Position numbers and translations under genes: made by a program. A stretch of DNA of 64,000 nt from Actinomycetes bacterium (GTDB lineage Bacteria > Actinomycetota > Actinomycetes > Streptosporangiales > Streptosporangiaceae), in assembly GCA_021793235.1 (NCBI GenBank), contig JAJYTD010000017.1, positions 1 to 64,000 of the forward strand. The letters are read 5' to 3'. Below, piece by piece: positions 8,313 through 15,238 of the stretch; position 1 is the stretch's first letter, and every line of letters begins with the position of its first letter. The notes beneath the pieces are model-generated. The model was not told where the DNA came from. It did not search any database and saw nothing but the letters and a program-made list of their open reading frames with translations.

Positions 8313-9497
8313 GTGGCGAAACGACCCGTACAGGCGGTGATGGGGCTCGAACCGGCCCGGCTCACCGCTCTCCTCTCCCACGCCCTGGAGGGCCGTGGCC
8401 CCGCGCTGCTGCCCATCGACCCCCATACCCCCGCCCCGCGCGTGCGCACGCTGCTGGCGGCGCTGCGTCCCGCGACCCTGCGTACGCCCGAAGGAGTCAC
8501 CGACCTGGCGGGGGTCGGCACGGCCGAGGAGACCGCGCTGATCATCGCCACCTCGGGTTCCACCGGTAGGCCGAAAGGCGTGGAACTGTCCGCGGCCGCA
8601 CTGCTGCACTCGGCCCGCGCTTCGGTGCGGCGCATCGGCGCCGCACCGCACGACTCCTGGCTGTGCGTGCTGCCGACCGCCCATATCTCCGGCCTGCAGG
8701 TCGTACTGCGGGCACTGGTCAACGGGGCAGAGCCACTGCACCAGCGCTTCACCCCTGAGACCGCCATGGCCGCCGCGGCCGCCCACCGCCCCCATGTCTC
8801 CCTCGTCCCCACACAACTGCGCAGGCTGCTGGCCGCGAGCGCCGACCTCTCCCGGTTCGGCACGATCCTGCTGGGCGGGGCGGCCGCCGACGAAGGGCTG
8901 CTGGCCGCCGCCCGCAGCGCCGGCGGCCGGGTCGTCACCACCTATGGCATGAGCGAGACCTGCGGGGGGTGCGTCTATGACGGCCTGCCCCTGGACGGAA
9001 TGGATGCGGACCTGGATCCGGACGGCCGGATCCTGCTGTCGGGCCCGGCCTTGTTCTCCGGGTACCGGCTGGACCCCGGCCTGACCGCGGAACACCTGGC
9101 GCCCGGCGCCGATGGCCGCCCCCGGTTCCGCACCAGCGACCTCGGCCTGTTCGAGGAGGGCGGTCGGCTGCGTGTGCGCGGCCGCACCGACGACGTCATC
9201 AACACGGGAGGCCACAAGGTGGTCGCGGGCGAGGTCGCGGCGCTGCTGGCCCGGCTCGACTCGGTGGCCGAGGCGGTGGTGGTCGGCCGCGCCGACCAGG
9301 AATGGGGGCAGCGGGTGACCGCCGTCATCGTGCCTGCCGACCCGTCGACCCCGCCCGCGCTCGACGACCTGCGTGCCTGGGTGCGCACCCGGCTACCCGG
9401 CTACGCGGCACCCCGCGAACTCGACTTGCGCTCCGAGATCCCCCTGTTGGCCTCGGGCAAACCCGACCTGCCGGCCCTGCGCGCACCCGCCGATTGA
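8313..9497 (+). CDS. menE: o-Succinylbenzoate-CoA ligase (MenE)
   Basis: AMP-forming acyl-CoA ligase that activates o-succinylbenzoate for MenB. Motifs are the P-loop-like IIATSGSTGRPKGVELS, TYGMSETCGGCVY, the FRTSDLG region and VRGRTDDVINTGGHKV, ending with the SGKPD catalytic-Lys region. It is about 394 aa, the short form usual in actinobacteria. I chose GTG 8313 because TAGCAT (8299-8304) fits a -10 box for a leaderless transcript starting there. GTG 8289 or ATG 8340 are alternatives. It is divergent from menB. Confidence 0.9.
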   Translation: MAKRPVQAVMGLEPARLTALLSHALEGRGPALLPIDPHTPAPRVRTLLAALRPATLRTPEGVTDLAGVGTAEETALIIATSGSTGRPKGVELSAAALLHSARASVRRIGAAPHDSWLCVLPTAHISGLQVVLRALVNGAEPLHQRFTPETAMAAAAAHRPHVSLVPTQLRRLLAASADLSRFGTILLGGAAADEGLLAAARSAGGRVVTTYGMSETCGGCVYDGLPLDGMDADLDPDGRILLSGPALFSGYRLDPGLTAEHLAPGADGRPRFRTSDLGLFEEGGRLRVRGRTDDVINTGGHKVVAGEVAALLARLDSVAEAVVVGRADQEWGQRVTAVIVPADPSTPPALDDLRAWVRTRLPGYAAPRELDLRSEIPLLASGKPDLPALRAPAD

Positions 9498-9631
9498 CGT
9501 CGCCTTCTTCGGGCAGGATGATCAGAAGCCCTGCTTCGTCTGCGGCATGATCCGCAAATGGGGGAACTTCCCGGACTCCGCAGGCGTCTACCAGAGCATC
9601 CGGATCCCTGCCCCCGTAAAGGAGGTCAGCG

Positions 9632-9793
9632 ATGCGGTCATCGGAACCCGAAAAGCACCGGAGACCGCTCCCCCAAGGGAACGAGAGGGGCGTGGACACT
9701 ATCCCCTACCTGCTCTGCGGACCGATCGGCCACAAGGACGGTCGTGATATATACCACGACCGGCGATATCCAATCGAGACCGGGAACATTTGA
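9632..9793 (+). CDS. Small ORF with consensus ribosome binding site
   Basis: A 53-codon frame starting at ATG 9632, preceded by AAAGGAGGT (9618-9626) at ideal spacing, the best ribosome binding site in its neighbourhood. The product is charged and hydrophilic, begins MRSSEPEKHRRPLPQ and contains DGRDIYHDRRYP. There are no membrane segments or recognisable domains. It lies between menE and the sigma-factor gene, and a 22-bp near-palindrome (9740-9761) sits inside it. It could be a real small protein or a leader peptide for the sigma gene. No family is recognised. Confidence 0.45.
   Translation: MRSSEPEKHRRPLPQGNERGVDTIPYLLCGPIGHKDGRDIYHDRRYPIETGNI
9740..9761. promoter_or_regulatory. 22-bp near-perfect palindrome, operator-like
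   Basis: Arms GGTCGTG and CACGACC flank an AT-rich core (ATATATAC); 20 of 22 positions are symmetric. It lies 124 bp upstream of the sigma-factor start in an unusually AT-rich patch. This fits a binding site for a dimeric regulator or a promoter-region operator. The cognate protein is unknown. Confidence 0.45.
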
Positions 9794-9884
9794 CTCTCTG
9801 ACACGTTAGACATATTGGCGCGCCAAGACGGCGGATTCGATACCGCCACGCGCCTGATGTCTTGGAAGGGAGGGAGGTGCCAGT

Positions 9885-11213
9885 ATGTCGCGCACTGCCC
9901 TAGCCACTTCTGCCACGGTGGCGGAGACCGCAGACGGCAAGAAGGTGGCGTCCGCGGCTCTCGACGAGCTGATCACTCGAGGGCGTTCCCAAGGACACCT
10001 GTCCCTTGCGGAACTCCGCGCCGCGTTCTCCGCGGCAGGTATCAGCCCGGCCGATGGCCGCTCCATCCTGCGTGAACTCACCGACGCCGGAGTGCGGCTC
10101 GCCAACGGGGGCGACGACGCCGCGGCGGTGGAGTCCGTGGACGCCGACGCCGAGGACGAGGCCCTGGAGGAGGCTCTGGACACCGCGGAGCCGGGACCGG
10201 GTGCCCAAGCTCCCAAAGACCGAGAAGCCAAGGCGGACGCCACCGAGCAGGAAGTCCCCGAAGCCGACCTGGACGACCAGTCCCCCGCCATGGGCGACTC
10301 CGTCCACACCTACCTGAAGGCCATCGGTCGGCGCCAGCTGCTCACCGCCGAAGAAGAGGTCGATCTCGCCAAACGGATCGAGGCCGGTCTCTACGCCGAG
10401 TACCGGCTCGGCGAACTCGACGAAGCGCCGGAGCCGACCGTCCTCGGCGACACCGAGCGCGAGGAGCTCGCCGAGATCGCCGAGGACGGCCGCCGAGCCA
10501 AGCAGCACATGCTCGAAGCCAACCTGAGGCTGGTCGTCTCGGTCGCCAAGAAGTACAGCGACCGCGGCATGTCCCTGCTGGACGTGGTCCAGGAGGGCAA
10601 CCTCGGGCTCATCCGCGCGGTGGAGAAGTTCGACTACACCAAGGGCTTCAAGTTCTCCACATACGCGATGTGGTGGATCCGCCAGGCCATACAGCGCGGC
10701 TTCGCGGATTCCGCGCGCACCATCCGCCTGCCCGTGCACGTGCTGGAACTCCTCAGCAAGGTCAGCCGGCTAGAGCGCGACATGCACCAGACGCTGGGGC
10801 GCGAGCCCACTCCCGAGGAACTGGCGCTGGAGCTGGACAAGACCCCTTCGCAGATCGAAGAACTGCTGAGAGTGACGCGCCAGCCGATCAGTCTCGACTC
10901 CACCATCGGCGAGGACGGCGAGACCCGCATCGGCGACCTCATCGAGGACATCGACGCGTCGGAGGCCTCGGAAGTGGTCGACCGCCAGCTCATGGCCGAC
11001 CACCTGCGGCGCGCGCTGGACGACCTCGAACCGCGCGAGGCCACGATCATGTCGCTGCGGTTCGGGCTGATGGACGGCCGCCCTCGCACACTCGACGAGA
11101 TCGGCAAACACCTCGGGCTCACCCGCGAGCGCATCCGCCAGTTGGAGAAGCAGTCGCTGTCCAAGCTCCGCCACCCCAGCCGGGCCCAGCAGCTTCTGGA
11201 CTTCGCCAGCTAG
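9885..11213 (+). CDS. RpoD-type sigma factor (group 1/2)
   Basis: RNA polymerase sigma-70 of the primary type, 442 aa. An N-terminal region-1.1-like segment (ALDELITRG, LSLAELRAAF) precedes a long acidic linker rich in Glu and Asp (about 75-135). Then come region 1.2 (DSVHTYLKAIGR), region 2 (EANLRLVVSVAKKYSDRG, LLDVVQEGNLGLIRAVEKFD, STYAMWWIRQAI), region 3 and region 4.2 (LDEIGKHLGLTRERIRQLE). ATG 9885 follows GGGAGGGAGGTG. It could be the principal sigma factor (HrdB-like) or a close homologue; the sequence alone does not decide. The TAG stop lies in the insertion site of MITE copy 2, which separates it from its terminator at 11406. Confidence 0.92.
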   Translation: MSRTALATSATVAETADGKKVASAALDELITRGRSQGHLSLAELRAAFSAAGISPADGRSILRELTDAGVRLANGGDDAAAVESVDADAEDEALEEALDTAEPGPGAQAPKDREAKADATEQEVPEADLDDQSPAMGDSVHTYLKAIGRRQLLTAEEEVDLAKRIEAGLYAEYRLGELDEAPEPTVLGDTEREELAEIAEDGRRAKQHMLEANLRLVVSVAKKYSDRGMSLLDVVQEGNLGLIRAVEKFDYTKGFKFSTYAMWWIRQAIQRGFADSARTIRLPVHVLELLSKVSRLERDMHQTLGREPTPEELALELDKTPSQIEELLRVTRQPISLDSTIGEDGETRIGDLIEDIDASEASEVVDRQLMADHLRRALDDLEPREATIMSLRFGLMDGRPRTLDEIGKHLGLTRERIRQLEKQSLSKLRHPSRAQQLLDFAS

Positions 11214-11372
11214 GGAGTGTTTGACGAAGGCTTTCGGACCAGCGAGCGGCCGTCCAGGCAATCTCTCGCAAGACGATTCGCGCAGATCATCCTGGTTGGC
11301 TGGGCAAGCGACATCGGCGCAGCGAGAAGCTGCCTGGCGGCCGCGAGCCCGAAATGATTCGGCAAACACGAC
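11213..11372 (+). mobile_element. MITE-like element, copy 2 (160 bp)
   Basis: Near-identical to copy 1 without the 42-bp insert, and in the same orientation. It is flanked by CTA(G) at 11210 and 11373. Its left end overlaps the TAG stop of the sigma gene, and the sigma terminator lies just beyond its right end. An open frame runs through the whole element on the minus strand but is not considered a gene. Confidence 0.86.
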
Positions 11373-11405
11373 CTAGCACACCCTCCCCGCCCCGGCCCCG
11401 TGCCC

Positions 11406-11430
11406 GCCCCGCAGCGGACGCGGGGCCTTT
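11406..11430 (+). terminator. Terminator of the sigma-factor gene
   Basis: A perfect 7-bp stem (GCCCCGC and its complement) with a 7-nt loop, followed by CTTT. It lies 193 bp after the sigma stop because MITE copy 2 occupies the gap. A second hairpin follows at 11435. Confidence 0.6.
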
Positions 11431-11434
11431 CCGT

Positions 11435-11461
11435 GCACCCCCTTCTGAAGGGAGGGGGTGC
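11435..11461. terminator. Second hairpin after the sigma gene
   Basis: A 9-bp perfect stem (GCACCCCCT and its complement) with a 9-nt loop and no U-tract. With the preceding hairpin it probably insulates the sigma gene from the small-membrane-protein genes. Confidence 0.45.
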
Positions 11462-11521
11462 GCACGGCCGCCTCCCCCTCAGGGTGAAGCGGCCCGGCGG
11501 CGCATAGGGAATAATCCGACC

Positions 11522-11899
11522 ATGACCTCTCATCCGGTTTCCAAGGACGATGTGGCCGCCAGCCTGGCGACACGGCAGGAGCTCGGCTCCGAGTACAACG
11601 ATGCCGTCGCGGACTCGCTGGCCCAACGCCTCGACCAGACCATTGAGGAGCGGGTACGTGAGCAGGTGGAGCGCCAGGTGGCGCAGCGCCTAGCGGATGC
11701 GCCGGTGAGCCGCACGCAGCAGGGCGGCTCCAACTCGACCATCGCCATTAGCAGCACGGCCTTCTTCTCCCTCATCTTCGGCACGCCCGCCAGCCTCTTC
11801 GCGCTGGAGACGTCCCCGTTCGCGTTCGCAATCGTCTGGATCGCGCTCGCGGCCATCAACATCACCCTCATCCTCGGCCTCACCCGCCGCCCGGGATAA
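11522..11899 (+). CDS. Small membrane protein, paralogue A
   Basis: A 125-aa protein of unknown function, the first of three adjacent paralogues. The N-terminal half is hydrophilic and helical, with the shared core SKDDVAASLATRQELGSEY and a stretch rich in Arg, Glu and Gln (EERVREQVERQVAQRL). The C-terminal half holds two hydrophobic segments. It lacks the near-identity seen between B and C, so it is the older branch. The N-terminal motif (RELG.(D/E)Y..AV) occurs widely in uncharacterised actinobacterial membrane proteins. The ATG at 11522 has no strong ribosome binding site; TAGGGAATAAT upstream may be a -10 region. Confidence 0.75.
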   Translation: MTSHPVSKDDVAASLATRQELGSEYNDAVADSLAQRLDQTIEERVREQVERQVAQRLADAPVSRTQQGGSNSTIAISSTAFFSLIFGTPASLFALETSPFAFAIVWIALAAINITLILGLTRRPG

Positions 11900-11988
11900 G
11901 GGGCCTGCTCTCCGGGATCCCCCTGAGCTTTCCCTCAGATCCACCGAGGACAGGGGCAGAGCAGGGCCGATGGGGCGATAATGCTGCC

Positions 11989-12342
11989 ATGCCTGAACAT
12001 TCGCTTCCCAAGGATGAGGTGGCCGCGTCGCTGCGGGCCGGCCGGGAACTCGGCCCCGACTACGACGACGCGGTCGCCGCCGCCCTGGCCGAACGCATCG
12101 AAACCACCATCGACGAACGCATCCGCCACCGCCTCGCCGAAGAGCGGGACCGCCCCTCCGCCCCGGCCGGCAATGACGAGGCATGGAAGAACCCCCGCTT
12201 GGTGATGGGGCTCGCCGCCATGGTCTTCGCCATCCCGCTGTCGGCCATCGCCGCTGGGCACATGGGACCCGCCGGCCTGATCTTGGCGTGGGCCGGCGTC
12301 ATCCTCCTCTACCTACTCGCGGTGGTCGGCGTCCGGCGCTGA
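11989..12342 (+). CDS. Small membrane protein, paralogue B
   Basis: A 117-aa protein with an N-terminal hydrophilic segment (LPKDEVAASLRAGRELGPDY, then AERIETTIDERIRHRL) and two C-terminal transmembrane helices. About 125 bp of its 5' half is almost identical to paralogue C, while the membrane halves differ. This points to a recent duplication or gene conversion limited to the soluble half. Function unknown. Confidence 0.75.
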   Translation: MPEHSLPKDEVAASLRAGRELGPDYDDAVAAALAERIETTIDERIRHRLAEERDRPSAPAGNDEAWKNPRLVMGLAAMVFAIPLSAIAAGHMGPAGLILAWAGVILLYLLAVVGVRR

Positions 12343-12407
12343 CCACCGCTCCCCTGCCCCGGTCGCTTCCAGAAGACGACCGCCATGGCCACGATCAGGA
12401 GATAACG

Positions 12408-12758
12408 GTGGATTCGAGTCGCGAACCGCTTCCCAAGGACGAGGTGGCCGCGTCGCTGCGGGCCAGCCGGGAACTCGGCCCCGACTACGACGACGCGGTC
12501 GCCGCCGCCCTGGCCGAACGCATCGAAACCACCATCGACGAACGCATCCGCCACCATCTGGCCGCCCATGCCCGGCCGCCCGCCAACGCCGGCGTCAGGA
12601 GCAACACCGCGCGCATGGTCCTCAGCATCATCTCGCTGGGCCTGTCGCTTCCGCTCACGATCGCCGGCGCCGCCTTCGCGGGGGCCGAGGGGGTGGCGCT
12701 GGCCTGGATCGGCCTCATCGTCTTCTACGTGGTCTCAGTGATCGGCTTCCGGCGTTAG
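12408..12758 (+). CDS. Small membrane protein, paralogue C
   Basis: A 116-aa protein starting at GTG 12408 behind AGGAGATAACG. It has the same N-terminal core as paralogue B (LPKDEVAASLRASRELGPDY) and two hydrophobic segments with a different sequence. Its TAG stop forms part of the target site of MITE copy 3. The three genes lie 60-90 bp apart in one direction and may be co-transcribed. Confidence 0.75.
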   Translation: MDSSREPLPKDEVAASLRASRELGPDYDDAVAAALAERIETTIDERIRHHLAAHARPPANAGVRSNTARMVLSIISLGLSLPLTIAGAAFAGAEGVALAWIGLIVFYVVSVIGFRR

Positions 12759-12918
12759 GTCGTGTTTGCCGAATCATTTCGGGCTCGCGGCCGCCAGGCT
12801 GCCTCTCGCTGCGCCGATGTCGCTTGCCCAGCCAACCAGGATGATCTGCGCGAATCGTCTTGCGAGAGATTGCCTGGACGGCCGCTCGCTCATCCGAAAG
12901 CCTTCGTCAAACACTCCC
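12759..12918 (-). mobile_element. MITE-like element, copy 3 (160 bp, inverted)
   Basis: Same element as copies 1 and 2 in opposite orientation, flanked by TTAG at 12755 and 12919 (CTAA in element orientation). It sits between two convergent genes, directly after the stop codon of paralogue C and 15 bp from the end of the GntR gene. With copy 2 it forms 160-bp inverted repeats around the three small membrane-protein genes. Confidence 0.86.
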
Positions 12919-12933
12919 TTAGGCGGCCCCTCG

Positions 12934-13296
12934 TTACCGCCGCAGCGCCGCAGCGACGATGTCCAGTGCCTCGCTGGAGTCCAACCCCAGGCGGGAGATC
13001 ACATCGGCGTAGGCCCGGGCCGCGTTCACCGCCTCCGCCCGCTGGTCGTCGCCTCCCGCAGCGATGAACGTCCCGGACCGGCCCCGTGTCTCGACCACCC
13101 CGGCCTGTTCCAGCTCCCGATAGGCGCGTGCGACGGTGTTCACTGCCACCGACAGTCGTTCCGCCAGGGCGCGGACCGTCGGCAGCTTGTAGCCGACGGG
13201 AACCTCGCCTTTGGCCGCCGCACCGGCCACCGCCGCCCTGATCTGCTCATACGGGGGCACTTTTGACGCTGGATCAATCCGGATGGACTCCGGCAT
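12934..13296 (-). CDS. GntR-family regulator, short YtrA-like form
   Basis: A 120-aa DNA-binding protein. The N-terminal winged helix is clear (VPPYEQIRAAVAGA, YKLPTVRALAERLSVAVNTV, YRELEQAGVVETRGRSGTF). It is followed by a short helical tail of about 45 residues instead of a full effector domain, as in the YtrA subfamily, which often controls ABC transporters. ATG 13296 follows AAGGAG; the GTG at 13308 is too close to it. The upstream gene on the same strand (13386) may be co-transcribed. Confidence 0.87.
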   Translation of the reverse strand: MPESIRIDPASKVPPYEQIRAAVAGAAAKGEVPVGYKLPTVRALAERLSVAVNTVARAYRELEQAGVVETRGRSGTFIAAGGDDQRAEAVNAARAYADVISRLGLDSSEALDIVAAALRR

Positions 13297-13385
13297 CGTC
13301 GTCCCCACTCCTTAATCCGCTACGTTGCCTAGTGTGGCGGTCCCGTCACGTTCGATCCTCCCATCGAAGAGCGGGGCACGCACAC

Positions 13386-13769
13386 TCAGGCGGGGACAGG
13401 GCTGCGCGGTACGCGCACGATGCCGTGCAGGCGGTGCGCCTCCCGTGCGGTGAGCAGCCGCTCGGCGACCTCGGTCGCCTCCCGGATCCCTGGCTTGGCC
13501 AGCCGCTTCCTCCGGTAGATGCGGTCGTTGTACCCGCGCGGGCCGATCCGCACACGTTCCTCGGCGTAGGCGGCCCGCATCGCCTCGGTCAGCGCCGCAT
13601 CCAGGGCCACCCCGCACCGGTGCAGCTCCTCTGTACCGGCCCCGGCGGCATGGGCCTCCTCCAGCGCCTGCTCCGCCAACGCGACGGCCTCCAACAGCTC
13701 CGGCAGGCGCTGCGCGCGCTCCCGGTCCTCGGCATAGCGGCGCCGCGCCGCCTCATCGACCTTGGCCAT
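13386..13769 (-). CDS. Hypothetical helical protein
   Basis: A 127-aa protein, mostly charged and predicted helical (about 5-75, with EAARRRYAEDRERAQRLPEL and LAEQALEEAHAAG), with a C-terminal Arg/Lys-rich part (YNDRIYRRKRLAKPG). I do not recognise the family. ATG 13769 has GGGAG five bases upstream, preferred over a longer frame. It precedes the GntR gene by 89 bp. Confidence 0.65.
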   Translation of the reverse strand: MAKVDEAARRRYAEDRERAQRLPELLEAVALAEQALEEAHAAGAGTEELHRCGVALDAALTEAMRAAYAEERVRIGPRGYNDRIYRRKRLAKPGIREATEVAERLLTAREAHRLHGIVRVPRSPVPA

Positions 13770-13883
13770 GCTCACTCCCGAACTTTCCAATAGGTGCCGG
13801 CCGTGGTGGGGCACGGTCGTTAACGAACCACTTTAGGGGCGTATGGGCTGCGTGGAAAAACGGCGTATCCTTCACCCCTGCCT

Positions 13884-13894
13884 TTACAAAGTAA
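13884..13894. promoter_or_regulatory. Possible TetR operator
   Basis: TTAC-AAA-GTAA, a short perfect inverted repeat 18-28 nt before the TetR start, next to TAGTAT that could be its -10 box. The position fits autoregulation. The arms are only 4 bp. Confidence 0.3.
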
Positions 13895-13911
13895 GTCTAG
13901 TATTGGGAAGC

Positions 13912-14589
13912 GTGAGCCGAAACAACGCCGGCCTCAGCGCCGACCGCATCATCACCGAGGCCCTGCGCATCATCGACGGCCAGGGACTGCGCCGACTGAC
14001 CATGCGCCGCCTCGGCGACGCCCTCGAAGTCGAGGCCATGGCCATCTACCACCACTTCCCCCTGGGCAAGGAGGCGCTCTTCGAAGCGATCGTCGACTTC
14101 GTCACCGACGTCTCCCGCACCGGCGGGGAGGAAACCGGCGACGAAGCCGCCGCGCAGGACGATCCCGCGGACGACCCCGAAGACACCGGACCCCGGGAGG
14201 ACACGCGCCCCTGGGACGAGCGGCTGCGCGCATGGGCGCACGCCTACCGCGACCGGCTGCTCCGCCACTCCGGAGCGCTCCCGCTGATCATCAACCGCCG
14301 CCCCGACACCGACGGGGCCCTGCGCACCCTCGACCTGCACTACGCGGCCTTCACCGAGGCCGGCCTGAGCGGCCCCGATGTGGTACGGGCCGGCGCCGCA
14401 CTGGACTCCTATGTGACCGGCGCGGTCATCCACCAGGTCCGCGCCGCGGGACTGCCCGGACAGCACCCCGCAGCCCTCAACGGGCGCTATCCGCACGTGG
14501 CGGCCCTGGTCGGGGTCGAACTCGACCCCGACCAGGGCTTCGATGACGGACTACGGACCCTGCTGAGTGCGCTGACCCGAAACCGCTAG
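13912..14589 (+). CDS. TetR-family regulator
   Basis: A 225-aa repressor-type protein with an N-terminal helix-turn-helix (LSADRIITEALRIIDGQG, LTMRRLGDALEVEAMAIYHH) and a C-terminal ligand domain of the TetR_C type (LPLIINRRP, LDSYVTGAVIHQV). A 35-residue acidic insert (EETGDEAAAQDDPADDPED) separates the domains. GTG 13912 behind GGGAAGC is the chosen start. The 3' end overlaps the convergent response-regulator gene by 39 bp. The regulated genes are unknown. Confidence 0.88.
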   Translation: MSRNNAGLSADRIITEALRIIDGQGLRRLTMRRLGDALEVEAMAIYHHFPLGKEALFEAIVDFVTDVSRTGGEETGDEAAAQDDPADDPEDTGPREDTRPWDERLRAWAHAYRDRLLRHSGALPLIINRRPDTDGALRTLDLHYAAFTEAGLSGPDVVRAGAALDSYVTGAVIHQVRAAGLPGQHPAALNGRYPHVAALVGVELDPDQGFDDGLRTLLSALTRNR

Positions 14590-15234
14590 CTCCTGGGCGA
14601 CGATGGCCGCCTGGACACGGCTGCGCAGGCCGAGCTTGGCCAGGATCCGGCTGACGTGGGTCTTGGTCGTCGTCTCGGTGATGCCGAGGCAACGGGCGAT
14701 CTGCTGGTTCGACAGTCCTTCGCCGACACGGGCCAGCACCTCCCGTTCGCGCGCCGTCAGATCGGCGACGGCGGCCGGGCTCACGGGCGGCACCCCGCCC
14801 GCGGCCCCGCGGGTGCCGCCCGTCCCGGCGAATTCGGCGATCAGCCGCCGAGTGACCGCCGGCGCGATCATCCCCTCCCCTCGGGCGACCACCCGGACCG
14901 CCTCGATGAGCTCATCGGCCTCGATGTTCTTCAACAGGAAGCCCGCGGCCCCGGCGCGCAGCGCACCGAAGACGTACTCGTCGAGGTCGAAGGTGGTCAG
15001 AATGAGCACGTCCACACCGGCCCCGACCAGCTCCCGGGTCGCGGTGATGCCGTCCTTGCGGGGCATCCGGATGTCCATGAGGACGATATCGGGCGCGCTT
15101 CTTCGGGCCGCCGCCACCGCCTCCTCACCATCGGCGGCCTCCGCGACCACCTCGATTCCGGGGGCCGAGTCCAGGATCATCACCAGTCCCGACCGCACCG
15201 CCCACTGGTCTTCGGCCACAACGACCCGGATCAC
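14551..15234 (-). CDS. NarL/LuxR-type response regulator
   Basis: A 227-aa response regulator. The receiver domain (1 to about 120) has the acidic pocket (VVAEDQ), the phospho-acceptor Asp in DIVLMDIRMP, and the TTFDLDEYV and FLLKNI motifs. The LuxR-type helix-turn-helix is at about 160-215 (LTAREREVLARVGEGLSNQQIA, TETTTKTHVSRILAKLGLRS). GTG 15234 lies behind GGAGA and starts 4 nt after the kinase stop, so the pair is translationally coupled. Targets unknown. Confidence 0.93.
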   Translation of the reverse strand: MIRVVVAEDQWAVRSGLVMILDSAPGIEVVAEAADGEEAVAAARRSAPDIVLMDIRMPRKDGITATRELVGAGVDVLILTTFDLDEYVFGALRAGAAGFLLKNIEADELIEAVRVVARGEGMIAPAVTRRLIAEFAGTGGTRGAAGGVPPVSPAAVADLTAREREVLARVGEGLSNQQIARCLGITETTTKTHVSRILAKLGLRSRVQAAIVAQELAVSGQRTQQGP

Positions 15235-15238
15235 GTGC

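Noticed and set aside
9373-9747. Cys-containing frame overlapping the end of menE
   Set aside because: It starts inside menE in another frame, has no ribosome binding site, and continues across the well-supported small ORF at 9632 in a different frame.
12762-12917. An open frame through each MITE copy (MFAESFRARGRQA...)
   Set aside because: The frame is open in all copies, but it includes the terminal repeats, has no ribosome binding site, and is changed by the insert in copy 1. Best seen as non-coding element sequence.
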